Of a DNA stretch of 64,000 nucleotides, positions 49,205 to 61,339 are shown in pieces. Source of the stretch: Neoscytalidium dimidiatum. Taxonomy: Eukaryota; Ascomycota; Dothideomycetes; Botryosphaeriales; Botryosphaeriaceae. Below the pieces are notes generated by a model, which was given only the letters and a program-made list of their open reading frames with translations, ran no database searches and was not told the DNA's origin. The stretch covers positions 682,001 to 746,000 of the forward strand of contig CM074701.1 of assembly GCA_037367355.1 (NCBI GenBank), given 5' to 3'. A program made the position numbers and the translations under genes. Position 1 is the first letter of the stretch. Every line of letters starts with the position of its first letter.

Positions 49205-50219
49205 TTACTGGTCGAAGGTTTTCAGCTCGGGCATCCTGCCCAAACCACCGCCGCCAGTGCCAGTTACGCTCTGGTTCAGTGACGTGCCACCCACCTTGGC
49301 ATCGCCCGGGTGCACACCGCCCGCACTGCGCTCCTTGACATGCTGCCTGAGCAATGCAAGGATCTGCGAGTCCTTCCACCGCTGAGGAACAGGCCTGTAA
49401 GCAGGCTTGAAGGTGCCTACAGTCTGCGCCCATTCGCCAGACTTAGGCTGGCCGTTGCGCCATGTCTCCTCCGAAGCAGGCTTAGACGGGGCATTGCCCT
49501 GTGCATTCGGAGTAGCCAAAGAAGATCCAGCACCTTCAGCCGTCTCGTGAGAAGTAGGAGCAGGCTCCTGCGTGGCCCAATAGTAGATGTCCCAGTCATT
49601 CTCATCTAGGAAAGTGTCGTACTCCTTCAGCTGTTCGATGGGCATTGACCCAAGGTGGACGTCGGCGAAGGTGGACAGTAAAAGGTCAGTTTCGAGGATT
49701 CCGCGTTTACGACTCTGATCTGTGGCACAGGAGAAGTCAGCACGTGCAGCCCGAGATGTGAGGTGCATGTAAGGACAGACAGATTAACCTTGCCCGCATG
49801 GTATTGGCATCTTCGCCGACCCTCCGGAGAGGCTCGATCCTGAACTTGCCGCCCTCGATCTCGCCGACCTCGAGCTCGGAATTGGTGCCTTCGCTGGGAG
49901 CGCCGGTCTGGGTGCCGCCGGTCATGCTCTCGGTGTTCTCAGGCTTCGCATCCCTGGGGACGAAACTGGGGTCGACAGAGGAGAGCATCTCGGGCGGAGC
50001 GGCGTGCTTGCCGACACTGGGCATCTCGTTGGCAACGGTAGAGGTGGTGTTGGTCAGATGGGGGTTCAGCGGCTTTTCCTGCTGTTTCTTGCGCCATTCC
50101 GCGGTGGTGTCGTTGCCGCGTTCATTGAGGTCCTTGTAGCGGACGGCAGAAGTCGCAAAGGGGCGGGAAAAGGCGAGCGCTGCGCGCGACGAGCGCAGGA
50201 TGAGGCGAGCGGAAGCCAT
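49205..50219 (-). CDS. succinate dehydrogenase assembly factor 2 (Sdh5/SDHAF2), mitochondrial
   Basis: Exons 50219-49781 and 49719-49205 encode 317 residues. The splice uses a GTCTGT donor, chosen because only this junction yields the unbroken family motif [20 protein letters not shown]. The family's second block, [15 protein letters not shown], follows. The N-terminus ([21 protein letters not shown]) is a clear mitochondrial presequence: Arg/Ser/Ala-rich, no acids. Sdh5/SDHAF2 (PF03937) promotes covalent FAD attachment to the catalytic subunit of complex II in the matrix. The protein is about twice as long as the yeast one because of a Ser/Thr/Gly-rich segment before the core and a Pro/Gly-rich tail, which I believe is usual for filamentous fungi. 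Divergent from wetA. Confidence 0.93.
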
Positions 50220-51708
50220 TGTGTTGCGACAAGAGAAGTACACCAATGGATCCGGGATGGGAGGGAACTGGCTGTGTTCGTAGAGCGGGCGCAGTCGCAA
50301 GAGTCGTTGACATCATGGCCGGCCTTTTTTCTCACGTGCCGCCGGCCAATCCAAGCGCGCGCATTACTCGTGTCCTCCATCAACACCATCAGTTTCATTA
50401 CCACCACCATCCGATATCGTCATCACCTGCTATCGCTCATCTCATCTTTCATCGCTACCTCTGGGCCTCCACGCCGCGCCTGCCCGCCGTAGCCAACTGT
50501 CTACCTCCCTTCTCTCCCAATCGACCTGCTGGCCGCGCTTGCGCTCATGGCTGCGCATCTCGCCATCCAGATGGCCTGAGGGTGCTGAGCATTGCCTCAA
50601 ATCTGTCCAATGCTAACCGTGGATCTTGCTCGTGCTGCTCTGATCCACCGCCCCTTCACTCCAAGCGTGTTTCAGGCCGTGGTCTGATCTGATTTCCGCT
50701 GCGCTTGGCATAGGTCAGAAGCTAGACGACGGCTGGTCGTCTGCCCAAGGACGAAATCTCACTCCAGTACGCTCGACCACTCTGTCGGGTCACCGAGCTC
50801 TCTTTAATTCCTTTCATTGAGTCTCGCCCATCCCTTATCGCGGAGTCTTTCCTTCCGCTACCACGATATCTGGCTTAGCCTGCATTCCCTTCTCCGCTGC
50901 CACGCCGGTTGCGGCATTCCTCGCCTCCCAGCTTGTCTGAAGAAAAAAGAGGCCGGGGCTAATCACCGGCATGCTGGCGGGAGGATCGCCAGCCGCCGGC
51001 CTGTGCTAAACCTTCAACTGTGGCTAAACTTTCAATCGTCCGCTGACATTGCGCCATCAGACGCTCTACCACTCTTCGTCCACTCTTCGCTCTATGCCCG
51101 CTGCGGACGAGGCCGGCCCTCTCGGCGACCCCTTGGAAGCTAATGCCGGTAATTGCTGTCCCCGTTGGCCCCTTTCGACTTTGACGTATCCGTTGACAGC
51201 TTGGCGCAACATGTGGCTGGTTTCTGCTAGGCGTTGCATGCCGCAGTGACAAGTGGCTGCATGCGGAATGCCCGACCTCCACAACTCTAACCATGCCGGA
51301 CAATGTGCGGCAAGAATGACCCGCCTTTCAGCCTCTTCCTCTTCTGGAGCATTGTTTGTCGAGTTTGCCCAGTTGGCGAGGTTTGCGCCCGTGTCAAACG
51401 CCCCATATCCCCAGTCACGGGAGTTCTTGATCGAGCATTCCTGAGGGCTGCGCCTATGCCAGCTCCTCAACGCTCAGGAATGTCTGCCAGAATCCGGAGG
51501 CTGGCTGCTTCCACCTTCGCTCTATATATCTTCATTTGCGTTTGATTCTGTTTGTTTTCCAATGCTCGTGATTCTTTGCATGTTTGCACTGCTTCAAGAT
51601 CTCCACGTTCTCCTGCAAGGTACCTGCAAGGTACAGCCCTGCCCTCGTTGCTCCTCGTTACCCTCCTTACCTACATCTCGCCGTACCGGCTGATCCTGCC
51701 CCGTCTCC
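50220..51708. other. divergent intergenic region between Sdh5 and wetA
   Basis: About 1.5 kb holding both promoters and probably the wetA 5' leader (T/C-rich from 50800 on). Short frames only. Confidence 0.55.
50883..51482. promoter_or_regulatory. cluster of five AbaA-type response elements upstream of wetA
   Basis: CATTCC occurs at 50883-50888, 50915-50920 and 51436-51441, and its complement GGAATG at 51265-51270 and 51477-51482. CATTCY is the established recognition sequence of the TEF/ATTS-domain regulator AbaA, and wetA is a known AbaA target in Aspergillus. Random expectation for this 6-mer on both strands in 1.5 kb is below one. Confidence 0.6.
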
Positions 51709-53652
51709 ATGGCTCCCTCTCCCCCGGTCCGACAGGCTGCCAGTCAAGTCCCTCTGCATCACGTGCGGGGCCGATCCTGCCGTCCGCCTGGCGACATCGC
51801 CCTCCTGCGACAGCAATTCGACGATCTCCCAATCCGGACCGCGGACAAAGATACCAACTGGTCTGTTCCATACGACCAGCTCTTTGACCAGTACGTTGAT
51901 GCCGACCTGCTGGATCTCAGCAGCGACAATACTGGCGAGGGCACCAGCTCGGATGACCTGGCCAACTTCTTTGACATCTCGTCATCCTCGAATGTGAGCG
52001 CCCCGACCAAAACCTCGCCTATGCCCAATTGGGACCCATCAAGGCACACCGAACCAAAGGATGCCTGGCAGCAGACTTGGGGCTATATTGGCTCAAACGT
52101 AGCCCCAGCCGCGCCCGAAGGTAATCAGACTTCGATCTTACCAGACTCCCGTGGCAAGGCTGCGGCATCCGCCCCGGAGCTTTTCAGCTTAGAAGCTCCG
52201 CCTTCCTGCTCCCCTCAAGTACCTACCGATCCCTTCGTTTTCTCTGCTCCTTCCTCCCCACGTCCAGCCGTCTCTTCCAGTGAGCCCAGAAAATTCAACA
52301 GCCTTCCCATTCGTGGCAGCAAGAGACAGACCCCTTCTGTCATCAGGAGAACCGTTTCCAAGGGAAGCTTCTCGCCAAAGATGATGCGCTCAACGCCATA
52401 CCGCACCGGATACCAAGAGATCTGGGCCAAACGCGTTGGTGCTCCGCCACTCTCTCCTCCGCCGTCCAGCAAGGTGTCTCAAGAGGAGAGCCATTATGGT
52501 TACAACTTCTCTCCCAACGTAGCATATACTACGTCTGAAGAAGTTACGGACATCGACCGCCAACTTTCCTTCTCAAGTTTCTCTTCCAGCCGATCACAAG
52601 TACAGATGACTCCCGTCGCCTCGCCAACAACACAAGACGCGAGCAGCGCGAGGTCATCCTTCCACGCTCCACACGACCCTTCGAACAACCCGTACCTTAC
52701 CCACGACCTCAGCGAAGCATTGCAGACTCCCCCGCAATCATCTCGTCTCCCTTCATCGTCATGGACTCAGAGTGCGACCGCTGCCTTCGACTTCGGCAAT
52801 TTCCCAGCCTCGTCTGATTACTCGCACGATCGGTCAGAGCCTCAGCCTTGGTGGACCAATACAAGTGTTTCTCAGCCTTCCCAGCATACCACGTATCACA
52901 GCGGCCGATCTGATTTCCTGGCCGTCAGCGCAGCCTCGTCTGACCTGGCGACGAACGGGCTGATGATCCAATGCGAGCCGTCATCCATGAACAGCATGCT
53001 CGATGCACATGCGCCCGACGCCTCCTTCTCGACGTCCTCACCGGTCGTGTACCCCTCACAAATGTACACGTCTGCGCCCATGCCGCCCACCCCTACCTTC
53101 ACGCAGCATCACACTCACCAACAACCGTCGACCGGCCCTCCTCACCCTCACCCGGCCGCACAGCATCAACAACACATGCATCACCAACAACAAATCAGCC
53201 CCCCCTCCCCCTCCCGCAGTCCCACCTGCTCCCCTCCACACCATCACTCCGCCATGCCCCAGCAAGCTTTCATCGCCCGCTCGCGCCGCGACTCGTCGCA
53301 GCCCTGCCCTCCTCCATCCTCTCGCCCTCGCTCCCACCACCGCCGCAAGTCCAGCTCGCACTCGGCCGCGGCCACCGGCCCGTCGGTCACCCCGCGCCCG
53401 GCGTCCGTCGGCTTCGTCAACTACACGCCCGACGACAGCCGCAAGATCCTGACGGGCGTCGCGCCGTCCGGGTCCAGCAAGACGAAGGCGCGCCGGGAGA
53501 AGGAGGCCGCGGAGAAGCGGCGGCGGCTGAGCCAGGCGGCCGCGCGTGCGATCATCGAGGCCGGCGGCGACCTGGCCGCGCTGGAGAGGGAGGGCCTGCT
53601 GTGCTTGCCCGAGGCGAAGGAGATGCTGGCGGCCAGGGGGAATGTCATGTAA
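51709..53652 (+). CDS. wetA: WetA, conidium maturation regulator
   Basis: A single uninterrupted frame of 647 residues. The C-terminal block (residues about 566-647) carries the family signature: FVNYTPDDSRKILTGVAP, SGSSKTKARREKEAAEKRRR, then a helix LSQAAARAIIEAGGDLAAL. A second conserved spot is the N-terminal PYDQLFDQYVD at about residues 53-63. Between them is a long Ser/Pro/Gln/His-rich disordered region with (CAT/CAC)-coded His/Gln runs. WetA is the last member of the BrlA-AbaA-WetA cascade, acting in the nucleus in late conidiation to control spore-wall completion, trehalose and dormancy. The start at 51709 follows TCTCCATGG; an N-terminal stretch of about 50 residues before the conserved motif is longer than in Aspergillus WetA, so a later start or different 5' structure is possible. 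Upstream AbaA-type sites support regulation by AbaA. Confidence 0.9.
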   Translation: MAPSPPVRQAASQVPLHHVRGRSCRPPGDIALLRQQFDDLPIRTADKDTNWSVPYDQLFDQYVDADLLDLSSDNTGEGTSSDDLANFFDISSSSNVSAPTKTSPMPNWDPSRHTEPKDAWQQTWGYIGSNVAPAAPEGNQTSILPDSRGKAAASAPELFSLEAPPSCSPQVPTDPFVFSAPSSPRPAVSSSEPRKFNSLPIRGSKRQTPSVIRRTVSKGSFSPKMMRSTPYRTGYQEIWAKRVGAPPLSPPPSSKVSQEESHYGYNFSPNVAYTTSEEVTDIDRQLSFSSFSSSRSQVQMTPVASPTTQDASSARSSFHAPHDPSNNPYLTHDLSEALQTPPQSSRLPSSSWTQSATAAFDFGNFPASSDYSHDRSEPQPWWTNTSVSQPSQHTTYHSGRSDFLAVSAASSDLATNGLMIQCEPSSMNSMLDAHAPDASFSTSSPVVYPSQMYTSAPMPPTPTFTQHHTHQQPSTGPPHPHPAAQHQQHMHHQQQISPPSPSRSPTCSPPHHHSAMPQQAFIARSRRDSSQPCPPPSSRPRSHHRRKSSSHSAAATGPSVTPRPASVGFVNYTPDDSRKILTGVAPSGSSKTKARREKEAAEKRRRLSQAAARAIIEAGGDLAALEREGLLCLPEAKEMLAARGNVM

Positions 53653-54787
53653 GAGGACGGAATGGCCTATTGGTCCATGGCTGGCATGGGGCGCGCGCAA
53701 CGGAACTCCTCCGCTTTTGCCCGGGATGTGAAGCGAGCTGGTAGGGTCACGGGTCGAGACTGTTGGTGCTGCTGCCTGCTTTAGCTGTGGCTGTTGTGCT
53801 TCATTCTTTTGCCGGGCGGCGCGCCTGCGCTTGGTGGGTGAGGAGAGTTCAAAAATGGGCGCTGGGCGCGTGTTATGGGTAAGCATATTGGGATGTAACA
53901 TATCAAGCTGGCTTTGACTCTCTATTCCTCTTCTTTTTCTTCTTTTTAATACCTTCGCTGGTTGAATTTGTTTGCGGGTGTGGACAGCACGCACTCTTAT
54001 CAAAATTTCTATCTCCTTCTAGCTTGGGTTTGGAGCGGCTTTGTGCTATCTGCTTGCATTTCTGCAAACTGTTCAGAGGAAGAGATATTCGGGCAAAAAG
54101 GGTTTAGAGGTCAGGCTTCAGAGGAATATCTTACTGGAGACGGACGGGATGTGCAGACACGGATAATGTGCGCGTTGGATGAGACGTGATAGTGAGATCA
54201 ATAGTAAATCACTGCGTGTCTCTCTGTCTTCTATTTCGGTTATGATGCAATGCCGTGATACCAGAATCTCTTCGTCAGATCTCTTGCTTTTCCCCTTTGC
54301 CGACCGCTGAGGCTTGGCGTAGAAGGCGTACGCTACTACGCATCGGTTTCCTGGCCGAAATTATCCGCTCTGGAAAGCCTCGTCTATCTACGACGAAGCA
54401 AGAGTCACTTCGTTCGCTCGCCCGGCCGGTCAGACCTGACTGGCTCGGATAGACAGAGGCTCGTCTTTCTCCCTCGGATAGACCTCCCGCACGCAGTTCA
54501 CCACGTTCCCCCGGGACCGAAGGGGGGGTCCCACCGGCAATAAGATCCGTGGCACCGCTAACGAAATCCTTCTCTTGGCCGACGCCATCACGGCTCGGAG
54601 GATGAGCAACGTTGCTTGGAGGCAAACCCGCTCAGGTAATGAGCGCGTCGATAGCGCGGTTCAGAACGCCTACTGCTTTGCCCGCGTGGCGGCTGGGTAG
54701 CGCTGGTCATACGGCGGAGGGGAGTAACGGCGCCTTCCGCGGATCTACGGGAGGCTATCTTGCAGGATGCGGCGCGTGGCGTTCTTG

Positions 54788-54820
<33 letters not shown>

Positions 54821-57194
54821 GAGGCGAGTGGACGGGGTCGCCGATGCGTACCTTTTAATTTTTTTTTTAGACCCTTCTTTTCCTACCGCTGAACCGTGGT
54901 TGTCTTGTGGAAGGAGGATGATGTGAAAGCACGGGTGTTTGATTAGAAGTGGGGAAGGCATATTGTTTCGCAAGGCTGCGCGGAGTTGGCTTGTGGACCT
55001 GTAGATCCTGCGGAGTGTGGTCTCGCCGGGCGTTCAGGCGCCTGCAGCGGCCCAGATCGCAGCCAAAGCAAGGGATGCACGTCAGCGTGGCTGTTCAGCC
55101 TTGTGGAGTTGAGCCGGGCGGTTGGCCAGGCTGCGGTCTGTAAACATCGGCATGGGTGGGCTATGGTCTTGGCTGCGTCGTTCTTCCAGCCCAGCGTCGT
55201 TATTGTCCCAAGAAGTCTGGAGTCACTGTGCGGTGTTGCCCGGTAGGACTACGGACAGAGAACACGACATCGATAAAGGTCTCAGTGTGAGGGTTGGCGC
55301 ATCTCGTAGCTCTGACTCAAAAACTTCATGGAGCGACGACATTGGTCGTGGCCGAACGCAACGGGCCACACACTTCACAAGACTTTACGTACAGAAATAG
55401 TCGCACATTTGTAGGGGTCATACCGTTCTTAAATGCAGAGGACAAGACGAAACTATAGCAATGGCTCTTGAGTACCCTCAATCTACAGGACACAGAATGC
55501 AAATGTTCCTCGCACGCTAGGTTTCGTGCTTGCTTACCGCCGAATGCAAGGGACTACCGGCCTCAGCCCGCATTCTTAGTACACGTGCTCATGTGGCATA
55601 CTCACCTTTTTCTGCGGAGATGGCCCCGGATGCTCGGTCATTCGAGCGATAACGCTGTAAATAGTACTTCTTTGTTGATCCTTAACGCGCAATGTTTGTA
55701 ATGGAGAAACACTTGATAATCTGGGCAACAGCTGTCAAGGCGTTGGGTACGAACGGACTCTGTGGACCCTTTCTCGGCACTTTTCTACGTGTACGGGGCG
55801 AGGCTTGAGGCGGACTCGGGAATAAGCAGGAAAGTTGAAAGTGGCTTGGCATCAGACGTGAGAGCTAGTGTGGTGTATGTGGGAGCAGCCGCGTAATTGT
55901 CATAGCACTAGGTTGCAGGAGCGGATGCTCGTGGTAGTTCTGCCTAGAGGGAAGATCGTGATCAGGTGGGTGGAGTAGAACAAGGCTAGATTTTGTCTGG
56001 TCGATTGAAACATTTGACCGAAGGGGACCCACATTGAGGGCCCTTCGGCACAAAGATGTCCGAGACGTTGCGTGCCTCTCCATACCTGTACATAATGACT
56101 CAATCCTTGAGCAAGCTCTTCATATAACAGCGTAACAATGCAATGGAGCAAGTGCTCTGTATTAAGTGTATCGACTTGTACGTGAAGATAATGACAATTT
56201 CAAAGCGCGTATGCGCAAGAACTACTGCAAAATAGTTAGAGACTGATCCGACATTAATGGAAGATGCATGGCGTGGTAGTCATGTGTCCACCATTGAGTG
56301 TCCCAGTCATTCTCTATTTATGCTAGCGGAAAGTGGTATATGATTGGTAAAGCTCCGATGACCAAAGTTAGTCACGCCAAATTTGGTTATGAAGGAAATA
56401 GGAGGGGGTGCAAGCAAAGAGGACATAAGCATGAAAGACACATGTCGGAAGTGCAGAGCGCCCACATGTCTCGGATTTCCCGAGTGCAGATCATTATTTA
56501 TGCGCACCATTTTGATGCCTTCATGATTGCGCAATTCACAGCTGCAAACAGCACAGAATAACTGCATCGGAGTTTCCGACGATGCAGATATGCGGTGCCT
56601 ATTGGTCGAGTCGGGAGTGGGTGAATTTCAAGGGTCGTAACGTTACCGGCTATTTGGTTCATGGGCGTTGGACAGAGAAAGGGAGTGGCATTCGAAAGTT
56701 TAGAGTACCTGTCCAATGAAAATAAAGCGGTGGTACGGATTCCATCAACCAACAGAATTGCATTGCTTGTTCAAGCGACGGTTATGTTTCCAAAAGGGAG
56801 GGTTTGGAAATGGAACGGCGTTGGAGGTTATTCGTCTCGCCGCGTAGAAAATCCCTCCACGAATCACAGACCAGGAACGGTTTGCTTGAATTTGGCTAGA
56901 TCATTTTCATTTAGTCCTTATCTATTGGCCGTAGTAATTCGTACTTACCAATGCTTGAGGTCGAAACATGGCTGGACTGTTGGTGGACGGGTAGGGGCAG
57001 GCTTATTCACGTTCAGGTTCACCTGTCTTTGAATGATTTTGAGCTGCAAGTTCAAATATTACATTCATGTCGTTGGTCATCTTCAGTTTATGAATACCTC
57101 CCAAAAATTCATACGTTCATGCGATCACCAAGATACGGAAGTATCAAAGCCTCTCTTGCTCAAGGAACCCCATTCACCTGACAATCCTTCCATC
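53653..57194. other. 3.5-kb intergenic region between convergent genes, no gene recognised
   Basis: wetA (+) and the allantoate-type MFS gene (-) point into this stretch. It contains a (GA)n run, a T run at 54859-54869 and many short domain-less frames. A long wetA 3' UTR may occupy the left part. Confidence 0.5.
54788..54814. repeat. (GA)n dinucleotide microsatellite
   Basis: An AG/GA run of about 27 bases, second in the window. Confidence 0.9.
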
Positions 57195-58935
57195 TCAAGG
57201 TCTCCACCTGAAAGCAGGATGCTTCCAGTCCAGATCTTGAATGGTTCCTTCGTCAAGGCCGGCCAACTCGGCGTCGACGTCGCGGTTAGCGCGCTTTTTG
57301 TTGTCCGCCAGCATCCAGAACAGCAGAACAATAGAGAGGAGGAAGATAGTGCTTGAAGTTGCAAGGTTCAATCCGTTGCCGATATGGTAGTCTGGACCGT
57401 CAAAAGGTAAGAAGGACCTGTATAATGTCTTAGTACAAAGAGCCAAATGAATGTGCCCAGAGGGCAGGGTATACTCACCATGTACTGACGAGACCGCCGA
57501 CGTTTCCCAACATAACGTTCGTGCCAATTGCGGCAGAACGGGCGGTGTCAGAAACAACGTTGGCAGAAACTTGGGCATTGCAGAGCGCCCCGAAGGCGAA
57601 GGCGCCACTAGCGATGAGGAAGGTGGCACCATAACGGACCTTTGCTGCATCTGTTGCGAGGAACATGATATAACCAACCATCATAAAGGGCGCGGAGACA
57701 ATGAAGAAGATGTTGCGCTTGTCATAGCGCCAGCTGAGGAAGGGGAAGAAGAGTGTGAAAAAGGCACCGACAATATACGGAGGGACGGTGTGCAGCTGCT
57801 GGGAGATGACGGAGTCCCGGGGGTAGATAGTCTTGACAATGGTGGGAAGGAAGAAGGCCAAGCCCTGGACGGTGATGTTGTTCAGCAAGAAAATGAACGA
57901 GGTAGAAATGGTGACGGGGCTGAAGATTCCACGGAGGATCTTGGTGGTGTCGATCTTCTCCAAAACTTCGGTTGCTCCCACACGCTCAGACTTGACTCTG
58001 GCGATGGCTAGGTCTTTCTCCTCTTGGCTGAGCCACTTGGCCGTTTCGGGGCGGTCAGTCAGGGTAACGAACGAAATCAGGGACAGGCCGATGGTGATGA
58101 TGCCTTCAATAGCAAATATCATGCGCCATTCATGAAGACTGCCGAAGTGATCAAGCTTGAGGATGGCCGATGCCAGTAGCCCGCCGAATGCGCCAGCTAG
58201 TGGCGCCATGACGATGTACTGCGGACAAGGTCAATTTGCGTCATGACAGGGGGGAAAGGATCAGTCCTACCAGGGAGAGACGAAAGGCCAATTCGCTGCG
58301 GCGGTACCAACGAGAAAGGTAATAGGCAATGCCGGGCAACATTCCAGCCTCGAAAACGCCGAGCAGAAAGCGCACGCCGGATGCCTCGTGAATGTTGTCG
58401 ACAAAGGCGGTGCAGACGGAGCACACACCAAAACCAAGAGAAATGCTGGGAATAAACCAACCGGGGCCCACCCACTTGCAACACATGTTGCTCGGAATCT
58501 CGAATATGATGTAGGAGATGTAGAAGACGGTCAGGAGGCGATTGTAATCGTAGCCCTCGAGTTTAAGGTCTTTCTCCAGACCTGCCAGTCGAGCATTTCT
58601 GCAATGCCGTTAGCTTGTAGATTCGTACGAGGAAAGGAGGACTAGGTCATACCCGATGTTGGCACGGTCGATGAAGCAGAAAAGATAGAGCAGAGCAACG
58701 GTTGGCACGATGTAGAGGTCAATCTTCCACCTCAGACGCGACTCGGCCTTGGGATCAAAGGTGACAAGAGCGTTTCCGTATCTAGAGAGCTAGTCAACAT
58801 GCAGCGGATAAAGGCGGAAGCAGCGGCGATGCACCTGTCGGTAGCGGCGTGGCCACGCTCTGCGGCATCGTGGAAGCCCTCATCTTTGAGAGTCTCGTGG
58901 TGCTCGACGTCAGCCTTCTCTTCGAGGGTTGCCAT
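57195..58935 (-). CDS. MFS transporter, allantoate/nicotinate permease type (anion:cation symporter family)
   Basis: Five exons (58935-58835, 58781-58653, 58598-58271, 58218-57479, 57417-57195) encode 506 residues; introns of 52-61 bases all keep the frame. Family marks are: an acidic N-terminus, RLRWKIDLYIVPTVALLYLFCFIDRANIGNA spanning segment 1, the EIPSN motif after segment 2, GVRFLLGVFEAGMLPG in segment 4, and FVTLTDRPETAKWLS in the central loop. This is the Dal5/Tna1 branch of plasma-membrane proton symporters for organic anions such as allantoate, ureidosuccinate, nicotinate or other carboxylates; the substrate is not decidable. The tail ends DWKHPAFRWRP, typical of the branch. Confidence 0.92.
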
Positions 58936-60198
58936 TGCTGAATCGCGAAGCTTTCGGTGGTTAGATGGCGGCTCGAGAACGTGAACCGATAAGTAGGCGC
59001 GGGTGTGGCTCTTGTAGCAGCTGGAGGTCTGGATGCCCAGACACGCCGAGACGCGATCGTGGAGGGAACGCTGGGCAGACGCGTTGGGTGCTGCTTCCGA
59101 CAGCAACGGGAGTTGATGGCGGATCGCACCCCGTGGGGAAGGGACACTCCCCCATCCGTGCTCGGAAATGCCGATCCAAGCGGCAGCGCTCCAGGGCGAA
59201 TAGCGGATACAGGCCCACACGCCCGCACGCCCACACAAGTCGTCACCCCGCTACCACATCGGCGGTCCGCCTCCAATCAGCGGGGCGAGGAAGTAACTTC
59301 ATCCTACGGCAGCGATAGCGAATGGCCTGATCTGTGAAGCTAAAAACTGGGGAAACAGGGCTCTTCTGCGACGACAGACATGCAACGCAATTTCATCTAC
59401 ATACGTATGCGTAGATAAGATCAGCACCCTGCATTAACATAGATAAGACACTTTCTGCAACGCCGCCGTCCAGGCCCTGGATATTATATCATCCATCACT
59501 TGCGCTGCGACTGCGATCACACAGCCGCCAGTGCTCGTCCGTTGGTCTGCTGGCCTGCGCCTGCTGGCCTGCGCCTGCTGGCCTTTGTCTGCCCAGCCGG
59601 ATCTTGCCCTAGAATGCCATCCGCGATGGCCGGTGGCTTTCTGGCGGGCGACGCCACGGCCGCAATGGTCGCCGTCCGTTCACCGATCTGTCTGCCGCAT
59701 TTCAGCTCCGCACCATACCAGAACCTCGGTCACCGAGTCTCGGACATCAGAACTGCTCTTGAGTCGGCCTTGTCTCCAACCTCCGCCATGCGCCCTGACC
59801 TGCTGTTCCTGCTTTTCCGCTCAGCTCCGCACAGAGACATTGAAGCCTGCGCTAGGCTAGTGCCCGCGGGCGGTCAGGTAGCGTGAGCCTGCCTGAAACC
59901 CATTTCGGCCCGCCGAAACAAACTTCGCGCTTGTCGAACACACACGCACCGCCTCTTCCACCCAAAATGCGTATGTTCGACCCAAGTCGACGTGGCTCAA
60001 CAACACCAGCAAGTGCTGCGTTTGACCTTGAGATGGAGCCAGGCACAATCGGCCCTTTCCCCGGACGCTGCGCCGCTTTCAGCAGCAGCCCCCACCACTG
60101 TGGGCCCCAGCTGGTGCCTGTCGACCGAGGCCAACCTCTCCCCTCCTCGAGGCCCGAGCCACGATCTCCTCTGTCTCTAAATCTTAGCTCCCATCGCT
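58936..60198. other. divergent intergenic region with a short minisatellite
   Basis: Promoters of the MFS gene (-) and the F-box-like gene (+). A 107-residue plus-strand frame (59883-60206) has no recognisable domain and may be upstream leader of the next gene. Confidence 0.5.
59547..59588. repeat. 14-bp minisatellite, about three copies
   Basis: CTGCTGGCCTGCGC occurs twice, followed by a third diverging copy (CTGCTGGCCTTTGT). Confidence 0.85.
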
Positions 60199-61339
60199 AT
60201 GACTAGCTTCTCCGATCCGGTGCGCCAATCATGCCTCTCCGCTGCTTGCCTTGACACCACTAGCTTACGTCGTCAAGGCCCTGTCGTTCCCCTCCTCTCC
60301 CCAAGCGAAAGTTTCCTTCCTCGACCTGCCCGCAGAGATTCGCAATCAGATCTACGAATATGCCGTCGTCGCTCCTTGGAACGACGATTTGCCCGGCGGT
60401 TGCTTTCCTCGCCCGCTGAATTTCATTGCCCACGACTGCCAGTTCCAAGGCCCCAAGCACCGCCACTGGCTGGTCATCCGCTTCGCCGGCCGAGAGGAAC
60501 TTCGCCCTTCGACCGTTGACAACACTGAATCCGGTCCCCTCATCTCAAGATGCCTGCAAAGCGAAGCCCGCAAGTCAGGCTACCACATCCGTCGCATGCT
60601 GCGTTCGATCTGGCTCTACCGATCTGCCTGCGGCCACCGCTTGTGCATCGCTCTGCTGCGAGTCTGCCGCCAGATCCACCATGAGGCCACCCCCATCCTT
60701 TACGGCCAGAATGGCTTCTTCATGAATTACGTAGAGCTTCCCCATTTTCTCGTCCAAATCGGGCCCTCAGTTAAATACTTGCGTTACCTCTGGACCTGGA
60801 ATGGCAAGGACTTCACCCCTCACGCCCTGAGAGATGCTGCATTTCTGTCGGGCTTGTATCCACTCGCGCTTGCGACCGATCTCGAACTGCTCCGCCTCCA
60901 ATGGCTTCGTCCTTTTCCCGTAGCCGACGAGTTCAACGCCGAAGCACAAGCAAATGCTGTCTTCCATGGCTGCCGTCTTTGGATCGATGCTATGGCCACC
61001 ACCCATGGTGACAAGCTGGCTGCCTATGAGCGCATTGACATGACGACTTGGGATGGTGAATCAAATCCCGACTACAAGGAGGATTGGGCTGCTCAGGAGA
61101 AGTTCTACCGCCGGTTACGGATGTTAATGCTCCATCACCAGTCGTCTGAATCAGACGTGACTCTTGCCTCGGAAGAACCGGGTGAAGTCATCTGGCCTAA
61201 AGTAAAACTGAAGGTTCGCGGCCAGACGGAAAAGGCACCCGTATACCCCGGCCGATGGAGAACTGTTGGAAGATTTGCGAATTCAGCGAACCCTTGTCAA
61301 GTCGATCTTGACACCCATGGATGGCACGCTCTGAAATGA
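60199..61339 (+). CDS. F-box-like fungal protein of unknown function
   Basis: The main frame (about 60278-61339) encodes roughly 354 residues. Its N-terminal SFLDLPAEIRNQIYEYAV is the F-box-like opening of a very common fungal family, and LLRVCRQIHHEATPILYGQNGF is the companion motif. The rest is helical, with Trp-rich patches. The true start is uncertain: the frame has no ATG before the F-box. One model begins at ATG 60199 and splices 60219 to 60278 (58-base intron with a rare AAG acceptor), giving MTSFSDP-ALSFPSSP. A start further upstream is also possible. F-box-like proteins of this kind may act in SCF-type complexes, but members are largely unstudied. Confidence 0.72.

Noticed and set aside
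53155..53400. Possible separate gene in the other frames of the wetA repeat-rich region
   Set aside because: These frames are shadows of His/Gln/Pro-coding repeats in wetA; the conserved WetA C-terminus fixes the true frame.
59883..60206. 107-residue open frame before the F-box-like gene
   Set aside because: No domain and no convincing splice into the F-box frame; more likely leader sequence.
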